Assembly (NCBI RefSeq): GCF_947072475.1
Contig: NZ_CAMTIA010000014.1
Span: 1 to 64,000 of the forward strand
DNA length: 64,000 nucleotides
Reading direction: 5' to 3'
DNA from: an uncultured Deefgea sp.
GTDB taxonomy: Bacteria > Pseudomonadota > Gammaproteobacteria > Burkholderiales > Chitinibacteraceae
The notes beneath the pieces are model-generated. The model saw only the letters and a list, made by a program, of their open reading frames with translations. It was not told the DNA's origin and made no database searches. This document shows, piece by piece, positions 16,813 through 25,607 of this stretch; position 1 is the stretch's first letter, and the number at the start of each line of letters is the position of its first letter. The position numbers and the translations under genes were made by a program.

Positions 16813-19506
16813 TTAGGGCGTTTTTTTCGCCCCAGTGCGCTCTAGTCGCGGTGGTAGCGGTGAAAAATAACCCATAAACAGCAGCAAGATCCCGACTGCG
16901 ATAAAAGCAATAATGCGTTCAACGCCGCTGATTTGCGACAGGTCAAAAACAAATAGCTTCAAGACAACGACCGCTAATAGGCTGGCGCCCACTAGCCATA
17001 CATCACGTTTTAATTGCCGCGTTGCCACTAGCATCAAGGCCAAGGCGAGCACTGTCCAGAAAATGGTTAAGCTCATTTGTACTTGCATTGAATCCATCAG
17101 CACATCAAATTGATACGCAATGTGTTGGCTGTGATGCAGTGTTCTTAATAAAACTGCGTTCAGCCAGACAAAAATAGATATTCCTACTGCTGCGAAGATG
17201 GCGCGATTTGGCCATGGATAATCAGGCCAAGTGGCTTTTAACTGCTGTAGCCATAAAGCCAAACTGGCCAATACCACGCACTGCATTAAATCGATCGGAT
17301 TGAGTAGCGGTAGATAAAAGCCGGTTTGGGTATCGCCACTGGCCAGTGCGCTATCAAAGCCCCATAGCCATAAAAACCCAGTGATGGGCAGCGCGCCAAT
17401 CAGCCAATAAATCGATTTAAACGACTGGATCGGCCAGCGTTTAGCTAATTTAATCAGTAGCAGCAGGGCGAGAGAAGCGGCCAAGGCCCAAGCAGAAATA
17501 GACCATGCTCCATTGGGTATATAGTTGTAGACTAATAAATTAAAGTCGTGTGAAAGTATACCCACGATAAGCCAGAGGCTGATTAAGTGCAGGCTGGCGG
17601 TAAAGCGTGGCATTGAGCGATCTTTATCGTAGCGATACAGCAGCCAATAATTGACCAGCACCGCGCCAAGCCAAACCAGATGACTTAAAAAATAGTCCGT
17701 TTGATCTAAGGCGATCAGGACTAGCCCAATCGGTAAGACTTGAGCTGGCCAGCGTGCGGTGTGCCAATAGCCGCGCCAATAAATCCAGTTAAAAATCAGA
17801 CTGGTCATTAGCGCAAACAGCAGCATCACTTGATTTTGTTGCTGCCAGCTAACAAAGCGTTCAATTTCTGACAGATTGGTGCCAAGCCACCACAGCCAAC
17901 CGCCAAAGACAAACAGCCAGCCGACTATGCGTAATTTGTTTTGCGCCTGTGGCCATGGTGTATGGGCGCTGCGTTGTAAGCACCAGGCACTGAATAAGCA
18001 GCTGATGGCAATGATATTGCCGCCGATAAATCCGGCATTCAAGATGGGCGTTGCGCCAAAATAATGTCCATCAATTAAAAAGCCAATGCTCGCCAAAATC
18101 TGCAGTGATAGACCAAAAATCAGCGGCAGCAGGCGTTGCTGCTTGAGGCTAATCCAAGCCACACCAGCGCCTTCGATGGCCCAAATTGCGGTGCTGATTT
18201 GGCCGTCAAAAGTCAGCGGCACAGCCAAACTGGCAAAAATAAGCCCAAGGGCAATAAACGCTTCGCGAATCAGTTTGAACGGAGGTTGGCGGCGTAAAAC
18301 ATAAGCCAGACCCCAATAAAATAGCGCCAGCGCTAGCGCAGAATAGGCCAAACCATAGGGCGTGTTTTGCATCAAACAGCCTTGCAATGCAAAGCTGACG
18401 ATGGGGGTGCCAAACAACAAGGTGGCATCGGTTGCGGATTTGTTTTCGCTGGGTTGGTGCCAACAATATAACAAGGTGATCGCAATATAAAATAAGAAAA
18501 ATAAGATGAGAAACGGCTCGGTGCTGTTCAGAAACTCACTACGATAAGACAGCGTTCCCCAGAGTGTGGCAATGGCAAAGGTAAAGAAAAATCCCAATAA
18601 GTTTAACGAGCGCCAAGCCTTAAACCATGCCAGCGCCAAAATACTAGCGTTTAAAATCGCATAATAACTAAACAGCATGACATGATTGCCGCTGCCATTA
18701 GCAACCAAAATCGGCGCTAAAAATCCACCACAAATGCCCATTACTGCCAATGAGCGCGCATTTTGTTTGAGTGCTAAGTAGGCCGAAATTATGCCGATAA
18801 TCACCAGTAAGGTAAGGGTGAGTAACTCGGGCAAGAGTTGATACAGCTTGAGTGCGGCAAACGTCGTCATATACAGAATGCCAATCGCGCCGCCTTGTAA
18901 TATTAAGGCGTAAGCCGTATTTTTGAGGCGTAAATGCCAGCCAATACCCAAAAGTGCGCTAGCGCCGAGCACCAAGCCACACAGCCGATATTCGATGGGC
19001 AGTAAATGATTATCGCTGGCGTATTTGAGTAAAAAACCAACGCCAAAAAATAAGATGACAATCCCCAGCCGAACGACGGTATTGCCACCGAAAAGCCAGG
19101 CTTGCAGTTGTAACGTTATTTTGGAGAACAAGCCGGGTAGGGCCATCGATTGAGTGCTCTCGCGGGTATTGTCGCCAGAGACCGTTGCGATCGTTTTGGC
19201 CGGAGGTGGTGTTGGTGTTGGTGTTGGTGTTGGTGTTGGTGTTGGTGTTGGTGTTGGGATTGCAGTGATCTCGGCGACCGTGGTTTGCTCAGTCTGAGCC
19301 CGCAATTGTTGCACTTCGAATTCGAGTTTTTGTATGCGATCTTGTAGTTGTTGTAATTGTTGCTGCCAATTAGGGATTGCTGCATTGGGGCGCTCGATGA
19401 CATAGCCAATCGCATAAGCGATGGCCGCGAGGATCAGCGCTAAAGGCCATTCAAAGAATTGCCAGCTCAAAATGAAACCGATTACAAAAAGAAAAAACCG
19501 CAGCAT
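16813..19506 (-). CDS. DUF2339 large multispan membrane protein
   Basis: About 897 residues. An N-terminal membrane hairpin is followed by a coiled coil (about 45-85; QQQLQQLQDRIQKLEFEVQQ), then a Thr-Pro repeat linker of about 20 residues, then more than 20 predicted membrane helices to the C-terminus. This architecture and GGNTVVRLGIVILFFGVGFLLKY (split by the family boundary) fit DUF2339, which has no known function but may be a membrane transport or envelope scaffold protein. The open frame begins with TTG; the ATG at 19506 has AAAGG five bases upstream. The linker is encoded by a hexanucleotide microsatellite (19208-19255). Confidence 0.88.
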   Translation of the reverse strand: MLRFFLFVIGFILSWQFFEWPLALILAAIAYAIGYVIERPNAAIPNWQQQLQQLQDRIQKLEFEVQQLRAQTEQTTVAEITAIPTPTPTPTPTPTPTPTPPPAKTIATVSGDNTRESTQSMALPGLFSKITLQLQAWLFGGNTVVRLGIVILFFGVGFLLKYASDNHLLPIEYRLCGLVLGASALLGIGWHLRLKNTAYALILQGGAIGILYMTTFAALKLYQLLPELLTLTLLVIIGIISAYLALKQNARSLAVMGICGGFLAPILVANGSGNHVMLFSYYAILNASILALAWFKAWRSLNLLGFFFTFAIATLWGTLSYRSEFLNSTEPFLILFFLFYIAITLLYCWHQPSENKSATDATLLFGTPIVSFALQGCLMQNTPYGLAYSALALALFYWGLAYVLRRQPPFKLIREAFIALGLIFASLAVPLTFDGQISTAIWAIEGAGVAWISLKQQRLLPLIFGLSLQILASIGFLIDGHYFGATPILNAGFIGGNIIAISCLFSAWCLQRSAHTPWPQAQNKLRIVGWLFVFGGWLWWLGTNLSEIERFVSWQQQNQVMLLFALMTSLIFNWIYWRGYWHTARWPAQVLPIGLVLIALDQTDYFLSHLVWLGAVLVNYWLLYRYDKDRSMPRFTASLHLISLWLIVGILSHDFNLLVYNYIPNGAWSISAWALAASLALLLLIKLAKRWPIQSFKSIYWLIGALPITGFLWLWGFDSALASGDTQTGFYLPLLNPIDLMQCVVLASLALWLQQLKATWPDYPWPNRAIFAAVGISIFVWLNAVLLRTLHHSQHIAYQFDVLMDSMQVQMSLTIFWTVLALALMLVATRQLKRDVWLVGASLLAVVVLKLFVFDLSQISGVERIIAFIAVGILLLFMGYFSPLPPRLERTGAKKTP
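19208..19255. repeat. Hexanucleotide microsatellite, eight GGTGTT units
   Basis: Eight perfect tandem copies of GGTGTT (plus strand) encode a (Thr-Pro)n linker in the minus-strand DUF2339 protein. Because the unit is six bases, copy-number change would lengthen or shorten the linker without a frameshift. Confidence 0.95.
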
Positions 19507-19699
19507 AAAAACCTTTGGCAATGAAGTCGTGTGGGGCGTAGAGTAAGGTATCGTTTTGCTTTCAAGAGTCAGCGAGTCTCATATAGCGCCATATGAATAA
19601 AAGATCCATTTTAACAAAGTAAAGAACTTTTTATTTTGGTGGTAAAAATACAACGTATTTTGTTTTTGGGTGGCGTAATATCTAGACATGGAATGCGCC

Positions 19700-19761
19700 T
19701 TGAACACGCTACCACAAGTGATAACCACTGAATGCCCCGTACTGAACAGCGGGGCATTTTT
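19700..19761 (+). ncRNA. Candidate small RNA 1 (3' part with terminator), tandem pair
   Basis: TTGAACACG at 19700 is followed by a spacer and the hairpin AATGCCCCG (19731-19739) / CGGGGCATT (19750-19758) ending in a T run to 19761. The block TTGAACACG, the full hairpin stem and the loop bases ACTGAACA recur at 19907-19968. AT-rich promoter-like DNA with TAATAT precedes it near 19675-19682. No frame of useful length is present. I infer a short noncoding transcript with an intrinsic terminator; the 5' end is not determined. Alternative: a stand-alone terminator. Confidence 0.5.
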
Positions 19762-19906
19762 ACATTCAGCGTTCCTGTTTTTCGCAAAAATAAATACTGT
19801 ACGCGCTTTTATATGCGTTTATTCTGTATATTAGTACACTCTAATTATGGCAAAAATGCAGAGAAGCAATGATTTTTGCTGGGTATGATGACTTTAAGTT
19901 AACGCT

Positions 19907-19968
19907 TTGAACACGTTGACTTATACGAGAGTAAGGCCCCAATGCCCCGTACTGAACAACGGGGCATT
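19907..19968 (+). ncRNA. Candidate small RNA 2, sibling of the copy at 19700
   Basis: Repeats TTGAACACG, then AATGCCCCG (19941-19949) and CGGGGCATT (19960-19968) with almost the same loop (ACTGAACAA for ACTGAACAG). The spacer between the two conserved blocks differs in sequence and is three bases longer. Promoter-like TATATT lies at 19827-19832. The T run after the stem is poorer (TTACTTC) than in copy 1, so termination may be weaker. The arrangement of two related RNAs in tandem recalls sibling sRNAs in other bacteria. Confidence 0.45.
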
Positions 19969-20016
19969 ACTTCATCTGAATGCTAGTTTCTTGTGTGTAT
20001 TGACAATCTTGACGAA

Positions 20017-20045
20017 AAAAAAGCCACTCAATTGAGTGGCTTTTT
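20017..20045. terminator. Intrinsic terminator of ctpA
   Basis: AAAAAGCCACTCAA pairs perfectly with TTGAGTGGCTTTTT. It lies just beyond the stop of the minus-strand ctpA gene and has A/T runs on both sides, so it could also end plus-strand transcripts from the small-RNA region. Confidence 0.85.
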
Positions 20046-20057
20046 GCTAGGCGCGAA

Positions 20058-21509
20058 TTATTTTTTCACGCTGGGTTTATCTTTATTGAGCATTAATTGC
20101 TGTACTTTGAGCACATTGAGCGCCTGCTGCAATTGGAAGTCCGATTTAGAGACCAATTCGCGTGGGTTCTCATCTGGATCAATACCGCTGGCATTGAGTT
20201 TGGCTGGCTTTTTGATTTCGGTTTTAACGACCGCTGGCGTAGCTTCAGTTTTGCCGGCGTCTTTATCACTTGGATTGTCTAAATGTTTGCCTAAATCAGA
20301 CTCACGCAAGCGTAAACCAAAGTCTTCTTTACCGTTGAGTGTTGCGTCTTCAACGATAATATCAGGGGTAATGCCCTTGGCCTGAATTGATCTGCCGTTT
20401 GGCGTGAAATACCGTGCAGTAGTGAGCTTGAGCGCACTCTTGGCATCAATCGGCAGAATTGTTTGTACTGAGCCTTTACCAAACGTTTGCGTGCCAACCA
20501 CTAAAGCGCGTTTATGGTCTTGCAAGGCACCGGCAACAATCTCTGAGGCCGAGGCTGAGCCACCATTGACCAGCACCACCAGCGGTACATTTTTTACGTC
20601 AGCAGGTAGATCTTTGAAAAAGTCTTTTTTGCTATCGCGCTGATAAAATTGCGGATTGGCGCTTAGGCGAATTTTGGAGTCGGCAACACGGCCTTCGGTG
20701 TAAACGACCAAGGCATCTTTTGGTAAAAACGCGGCTGAAACGCCGACTGCGCCATCGAGCAAGCCACCTGGATCATTGCGTAAATCCAACACAATACCTT
20801 TGAGTGGTGCTTTGTTTTCTTTGTACAGCGCTTCAATGGCTTGGCCGAGATTTTCGCTGGTATGTTCTTGGAATTGCGTTACGCGGATATAGCCATACCC
20901 AGGTTCTGCCAGCTTGTATTTAACCGATTGCACTTTAATAATCGCGCGTTTTAGCGTCACGACGATGGGTTTGCTTTCGCCTTTTCGGAGCAAGGTGAGG
21001 GTGACCGGTTCGCCGACTTTACCGCGCATTTTGGCGACGGCTTCGTTAAGGGTTAAACCTTGCACTTGGGTGTCACCAATTTTGGCGATAAAGTCGCCCG
21101 GTTTTACGCCTGCACGGTAGGCCGGAGTGTCTTCGATTGGCGAAACCACGCGCACCAAGCCGTCTTCCATATTGACTTCAATGCCTAAACCGCCAAATTC
21201 GCCTTGGGTGTTGACTTTTAGCTCTTTAAAAGCGGCTTCATCCAGATAGCTTGAATGCGGGTCTAGCCCGGCAACCATGCCTTTAATGGCTTCATTAATG
21301 AGCTTTTTATCTTCAACTGGCTCAACATAACTTTGCTTAATAACGCCAAAAACGGTTGAGAAGGCACGAAGCTCATCAATCGGCAATGGGTTGCTTACGG
21401 AATCTTTATCTGCCGATGCATTAAATGAAAGGCTAAGAGCTACGCCGAGGCCAGCGCCTGCAGCGAGAAGGCTGACTTTTTTCCAGCGACTGTAAGGCTT
21501 GTGCGACAT
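20058..21509 (-). CDS. ctpA: Carboxy-terminal processing protease, S41 family
   Basis: The 483-residue precursor has an N-terminal export signal (VSLLAAGAGLGVALSLSFNASA), a PDZ domain at about 95-180 (GGLGIEV and GLTLNEAVAKMRG) and an S41 protease domain with the catalytic serine in NGGSASASEI and lysine in FGKGSVQ. It cleaves periplasmic or outer-membrane-associated proteins near their C-termini. A lysine-rich tail follows. AGGA precedes the ATG at 21509. It is the last gene of a gpmI-envC-ctpA run on the minus strand, an order often seen in betaproteobacteria. A downstream terminator lies at 20017-20045. Confidence 0.95.
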   Translation of the reverse strand: MSHKPYSRWKKVSLLAAGAGLGVALSLSFNASADKDSVSNPLPIDELRAFSTVFGVIKQSYVEPVEDKKLINEAIKGMVAGLDPHSSYLDEAAFKELKVNTQGEFGGLGIEVNMEDGLVRVVSPIEDTPAYRAGVKPGDFIAKIGDTQVQGLTLNEAVAKMRGKVGEPVTLTLLRKGESKPIVVTLKRAIIKVQSVKYKLAEPGYGYIRVTQFQEHTSENLGQAIEALYKENKAPLKGIVLDLRNDPGGLLDGAVGVSAAFLPKDALVVYTEGRVADSKIRLSANPQFYQRDSKKDFFKDLPADVKNVPLVVLVNGGSASASEIVAGALQDHKRALVVGTQTFGKGSVQTILPIDAKSALKLTTARYFTPNGRSIQAKGITPDIIVEDATLNGKEDFGLRLRESDLGKHLDNPSDKDAGKTEATPAVVKTEIKKPAKLNASGIDPDENPRELVSKSDFQLQQALNVLKVQQLMLNKDKPSVKK

Positions 21510-21559
21510 CCGATTATTCCTGTTTTGAATCGTTAAGGCTCATTAAGGCCTCTAAATAA

Positions 21560-22927
21560 TTATTTAACCCAAGCCGCAGGGTCAAGCGGGCGGCTGTTCT
21601 GGCGTATTTCAAAGTATACGCCGGAATCTGCCATTCCGCCGCTATTGCCTGCGTTGGCAATGAGGTCTCCAGCTTTCACCGAATCGCCAACACGTTTCAG
21701 CAAACTTTCATTAGCACCGTAGAGGCTCATATATCCGCCACCATGATCAATGATCATTAAATTACCAAAACCACGTAACCAATCGGCAAAAACAATGCGT
21801 CCTGTGGCGACGGCATGCACCGATTCACCGGTACTGGTGCGGATAAATAAACCTTTCCAGCTGCCACCCTCACCGCGTTGCGCGCCAAATCGACCAATGA
21901 TTTCGCCTTTGGCCGGTAAACGCATCTTGCCTTTGAGTGTCGCAAATGCAAGGCCCGCTTGGCTAGCGTCTGGTACGGTATTATTAACTTCGTTATCGGT
22001 TTCAGGCGCGGCCTTAGGCTCGGGTGGTGGTGTTGGTGCCGGTTTGCCGGCGGCTTTGGCCGCTTGCGCTAATTTGGCTTGCTGTGCTGCGCGCTCAGCC
22101 TTGGCTTTTTCTGCGGCTTTTTTTGCCGCGATTTGTGCCGATCGGCGCGCGGCGGCCTGTTTGGCTGCGGCTTTGGCTCTGGCGATTTCTTGTTGTTTGA
22201 TAATGGCGTTTAAGCGTTCAATCAATTGAGTGATGCGTTTTTCATCGGCGGCTAATTTTTGAATTTGATTGCGTTGGCTGCTGATGGTCTGTGAGAGCTG
22301 GCTGTATAGCTGTTTTTTCTCTTGTTGCTGTGAGACTAAGGCTTGGCGCTGGCGTTGTTTGTCACTGGCGATTTCTTGCAAGGCTTGGTTTTTTTCTTGA
22401 ATTTCATTGGCCAGTAGATTGAGTTCACTCAGTTGAACTTCGAGCTGTTTGGCGAGCTCTTGTTGTGATTTGGCAATATAGCGGTAGTAGCTTAAGTCTC
22501 GCGTGGCTTGGCTGGGGTCTTTTTGGTTGAGCAGCAAGCGCCAGGCGTCCACATTGCCGGTTTTATAGCGGCTACTGAGTAAATCACCTAGGCGTTTTTG
22601 GCTCTCGCGAATGTGATTGCGGGTATTGCTAATATCTAAATTGAGTTTGCTTAGCTCATCGGCGGTCAATTGGCGCTGATTATCTAATTCGCTGACGACG
22701 CGATTGGCTTCGGAGATGGCGCTTTCCGCATTTTTAAGCGCGTCGGCGGCTTCATTGCGGTTGGATTCGTTGGCCGAAAGGTCTTTTTGCAGTGATTTGA
22801 TTTGGCCGCGCAGTTCTTGCAGCTCGGCTTGTTGTTCTTGGGTATTGCTGGTACTGGGCGCTTTGGGCGCAGCGACAGCAAGGCCGACCATGCTGGTCGT
22901 TAGGATAAAGAATAGTCGTCGCAACAC
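21560..22927 (-). CDS. envC: Murein hydrolase activator, EnvC-like
   Basis: The 455-residue protein has a signal peptide (LFFILTTSMVGLAVAAP), a long coiled coil (about 25-270, Gln- and Glu-rich then Ala/Lys-rich), a Pro-rich linker and a C-terminal LytM/M23 domain (about 330-455). The zinc ligands of active M23 enzymes are replaced: GLFIRT where active enzymes have a histidine and VYFEIR where they have HxH, so it is an activator of AmiB-type amidases during septum splitting rather than a hydrolase. Start is GTG at 22927. It lies between gpmI and ctpA. Confidence 0.92.
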   Translation of the reverse strand: MLRRLFFILTTSMVGLAVAAPKAPSTSNTQEQQAELQELRGQIKSLQKDLSANESNRNEAADALKNAESAISEANRVVSELDNQRQLTADELSKLNLDISNTRNHIRESQKRLGDLLSSRYKTGNVDAWRLLLNQKDPSQATRDLSYYRYIAKSQQELAKQLEVQLSELNLLANEIQEKNQALQEIASDKQRQRQALVSQQQEKKQLYSQLSQTISSQRNQIQKLAADEKRITQLIERLNAIIKQQEIARAKAAAKQAAARRSAQIAAKKAAEKAKAERAAQQAKLAQAAKAAGKPAPTPPPEPKAAPETDNEVNNTVPDASQAGLAFATLKGKMRLPAKGEIIGRFGAQRGEGGSWKGLFIRTSTGESVHAVATGRIVFADWLRGFGNLMIIDHGGGYMSLYGANESLLKRVGDSVKAGDLIANAGNSGGMADSGVYFEIRQNSRPLDPAAWVK

Positions 22928-23047
22928 AACATCGACTCGAGTAAAGAATGATCAGAACCGCTACTGTACTCGATTCATTGCAACGACTAAACCTTTAGCT
23001 GAAATTGCGGCGTGATTCAGGCTGAATTACGCCGCTTTTGCTACTTT

Positions 23048-24580
23048 TTACAAAAAACTGATCAAAGATTGACCGGTCATTTCGCTTGGTTGTGATACAC
23101 CCATCATGGCCAATAGCGAAGGTGCGATATCTTTTAACGCACCACCGGCACTTAAGCGCGCTTTACGGCCGATATAGCAAAATGGCACCACATCGGTAGT
23201 GTGTTGGGTATGCGGTTGATTTGAATCGCGGTCGTACATCATTTCACAATTGCCATGATCGGCCGTGATAATGACTTCACCGCCAGCGGCGAGCATGGCA
23301 TCTACAACTTGGCCAACGCAATGATCGAGAGTTTCAACGGCCTTGACTGCGGCATCAAAAATACCACTATGACCCACCATGTCGCCATTGGCATAATTGC
23401 AGATAATGGCGGCATATTGTTGGCTGTTGATTGCGCCAATCAATTTGTCGGTCACTTCATGCGCCGACATTTCTGGTTTTAAGTCGTAAGTGGCCACTTT
23501 AGGCGATGGCACCAAAATACGATCTTCACCGGCGTATTCACTTTCTTCACCACCAGAGAGGAAGTAAGTTACATGCGGGTATTTTTCGGTTTCGGCAATG
23601 CGCAATTGCTTAAGGCCTAGACTGGCAATATATTGGCCAAAGCCGTTTTGTACTTTGGGTTTGGTATACGCCACAGGTAAATCGTAAGCCGAACCGTAAT
23701 CGGTGGCGGTGCAGAAATAGCCAAACTGCGGTTGACGTTGTGGGTGTTCAAAACCTTGGAAGTCTTTGGCGGTGAGGGCGGTGGTTAATTGACGCGCACG
23801 ATCAGCGCGGAAATTCATAAAGATCACGGCATCGCCATCGGCCATTTGGCTTGGTTCGCCAACCACGGTAGCAGAAACGAATTCATCGTTTTCATCGCGC
23901 AAATAAGCTTCTCTTAAGCCTTCGATGGCCGTTGGTGCGCTGTAAAGGCCTACGCCATCTACAATCAGTTTGTACGCTGGTTCAACACGTTCCCAGCGAT
24001 TGTCGCGATCCATCGCCCAGTAACGGCCGACGATGCCAGCGATTTTGGCACCATTGGTATCACAAATGGCTTGTAGGCGGTCGATATAACGTTCGGCGCT
24101 ACGTGGTGGGGTATCACGGCCATCTAAGAAGGCGTGAACGCGAATATCTTGTACGCCGTATTCATGCGCGGCTTTGATCAAGGCAAAGACGTGTGCTTCA
24201 TGGCAATGCACGCCACCATCGGACATCAGGCCCATGATGTGTAGCGCTTTGTGATTGTTTTTGGCTAAGTCCATCGCGGCTTTGAATACCGGATTATCTT
24301 TCAGTGTGTTTTCGGCCACATCGCAGTCGATGCGGCTAATGTCTTGCTGTACGATACGGCCAGCGCCGATATTTAAATGGCCGACTTCTGAATTACCAAA
24401 CTGCCCCGCAGGTAAACCTACAAATTGTTCTGAGGCGTTAATGGTGGTAAATGGGTATTGGCTAAACAAACGATCGAAATGCGGTTTACGCGCGTGTAAA
24501 ATCGCATTGTCATTGCCGCCGGTACGGTAACCAAAGCCATCTAAAATAAGTAGTAATACAGGCGTGATTTTTTGCGTCAT
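23048..24580 (-). CDS. gpmI: 2,3-bisphosphoglycerate-independent phosphoglycerate mutase
   Basis: A 510-residue enzyme of glycolysis and gluconeogenesis that interconverts 3- and 2-phosphoglycerate. The first metal site is LLILDGFGYR at residues 9-18, the catalytic serine is in GNSEVGHLNIGAGR at about 62-75, and the second metal site includes DGRDTPPRS and ITADHGNCE with MVGHSG. Length is normal. AAGGA precedes the ATG at 24580. It is divergent from the arsR-type gene and starts the gpmI-envC-ctpA run. Confidence 0.97.
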   Translation of the reverse strand: MTQKITPVLLLILDGFGYRTGGNDNAILHARKPHFDRLFSQYPFTTINASEQFVGLPAGQFGNSEVGHLNIGAGRIVQQDISRIDCDVAENTLKDNPVFKAAMDLAKNNHKALHIMGLMSDGGVHCHEAHVFALIKAAHEYGVQDIRVHAFLDGRDTPPRSAERYIDRLQAICDTNGAKIAGIVGRYWAMDRDNRWERVEPAYKLIVDGVGLYSAPTAIEGLREAYLRDENDEFVSATVVGEPSQMADGDAVIFMNFRADRARQLTTALTAKDFQGFEHPQRQPQFGYFCTATDYGSAYDLPVAYTKPKVQNGFGQYIASLGLKQLRIAETEKYPHVTYFLSGGEESEYAGEDRILVPSPKVATYDLKPEMSAHEVTDKLIGAINSQQYAAIICNYANGDMVGHSGIFDAAVKAVETLDHCVGQVVDAMLAAGGEVIITADHGNCEMMYDRDSNQPHTQHTTDVVPFCYIGRKARLSAGGALKDIAPSLLAMMGVSQPSEMTGQSLISFL

Positions 24581-24666
24581 ATCTCGATCCTTGAGGTTTA
24601 AATAGAAGAATGGAATTGCTTGGCGCGCAATTAATAAGTAAGTGCGGTTGGAATCAAATTCAATAG

Positions 24667-24685
24667 TAGGTAGTATTCTAACCTA
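24667..24685. promoter_or_regulatory. Inverted repeat in the gpmI/arsR divergent region
   Basis: TAGGT and ACCTA are separated by nine bases (AGTATTCTA) between the two divergent genes. Position and AT-rich centre would suit an operator for the ArsR-type regulator, but this is inference from location only. Confidence 0.3.
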
Positions 24686-24772
24686 AGCAGGTATCATGCC
24701 GTGTGCGTTTGGTCTTTTTGCTGATGGAAAGCAGAAAACATACAGTTAGATTTAATAAAAAAGATAAGAGAC

Positions 24773-25078
24773 ATGATGGATTCTATTGCATTAATGGGCG
24801 ATGAGCATATTGACCAAGCTTCACGAGCGATGAAGGCAATGTCGCACCCGTTGCGCTTGAAAATTTTATGCGTATTGGCCGATCAGGAAGTCAGCGTGCA
24901 AGATATCGTTGAGCGTGTAGGCACCACGCAATCGAATATTTCTCAGCATTTAGCCTTGATGCGCGAAAAAGGCGTGTTGCGAACGCGCAAAGACGCCAAT
25001 CGAGTGTATTACCGCGTTGGTGACCAGCGCACACTGGATGTGGTGGCAATGATGCGCGACGTATTTTGCGGTTTTTAA
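24773..25078 (+). CDS. ArsR-family winged-helix regulator
   Basis: A 101-residue regulator with the ArsR-type helix-turn-helix at about 25-85 (MKAMSHPLRLKILCVL, TTQSNISQHLALMREKGVL, then the wing TRKDANRVYYRV). The classic CVC metal-binding motif in helix 3 is absent; only single cysteines at ILCVL and VFCGF remain, so it may be redox- or otherwise controlled, like BigR/NolR-type members. It starts with two ATGs after AAGAGAC. It stands alone and is divergent from gpmI; no obvious target is adjacent. Confidence 0.88.
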   Translation: MMDSIALMGDEHIDQASRAMKAMSHPLRLKILCVLADQEVSVQDIVERVGTTQSNISQHLALMREKGVLRTRKDANRVYYRVGDQRTLDVVAMMRDVFCGF

Positions 25079-25126
25079 GGTATATGACTCTGGCCTTTAT
25101 TTAATATTGGCTGGATTAATATACCT
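25078..25126 (+). repeat. 49-nt GGTAT/ATACC intergenic repeat, copy 2 of 7
   Basis: Begins AGGTATATGA and ends TTAATATACCT; 49 bases, starting on the last base of the arsR stop codon. It lies between the convergent arsR-type and tlpA genes. Confidence 0.75.
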
Positions 25127-25139
25127 TAGGTGTTGGCGT

Positions 25140-25607
25140 TTATTGGCTTAATAATTTTAAAGCGCGATCAAGCCGATCTTTCTTGACTCGACCTAACTCG
25201 ACGGCGATTTTTTGTCCCTTCGCATCGAAAATCACCGTAAAGGGCAGTCCGCCATGCAGATTGCCCTGTGCCCGCATCATTTCCATTGCCGTGTTGCCGC
25301 CGATTAACATCGGATAATTTACTTTCAGCGGCTTGATAAAGGCGCTGACTGCGGCGGCATCATCAATCGCAATCCCAATAAACTGTACTTTCCCAGCGTA
25401 TTTGGCTTGTAACTCGATCAGCTCAGGCATTTCTTGGCGACATGGACCACACCATGTTGCCCAATAATTAATCACCAGCGGTTTGCCTCGCCATTGCGAC
25501 AGCGCTTGCGGCTTGCCAGCCAAATCAGGCAATTTGCTGCTAGCTAGTTCGCTGGCAGCAAAGCAGCTGCTGTGCAATAAAAACAGCGCTAGAAACCATT
25601 TTTTCAT
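25140..25607 (-). CDS. TlpA-like thiol:disulfide oxidoreductase
   Basis: The 155-residue periplasmic thioredoxin-fold protein has a signal peptide (LALFLLHSSCFAASE) and the active-site motif WATWCGPCRQE at about residues 50-60, with the cis-proline region GGLPFTVIFD later. It reduces disulfides in exported proteins or helps cytochrome c maturation, receiving electrons from DsbD. Its ATG overlaps the DsbD stop (ATGA), and the operon order is cutA-dsbD-tlpA, which supports DsbD as its partner. Confidence 0.92.
   Translation of the reverse strand: MKKWFLALFLLHSSCFAASELASSKLPDLAGKPQALSQWRGKPLVINYWATWCGPCRQEMPELIELQAKYAGKVQFIGIAIDDAAAVSAFIKPLKVNYPMLIGGNTAMEMMRAQGNLHGGLPFTVIFDAKGQKIAVELGRVKKDRLDRALKLLSQ

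Noticed and set aside
19208-19255. CRISPR-like repetition
   Set aside because: Units are 6 bases without spacers and lie inside a coding region.
19116-19415. Frame with long Gln-His repeats
   Set aside because: It is the other reading frame of the GGTGTT tract; the Thr-Pro frame belongs to the DUF2339 protein.
24773-25078. Arsenic resistance locus
   Set aside because: The regulator lacks the metal-binding CVC motif and no ars genes are adjacent.
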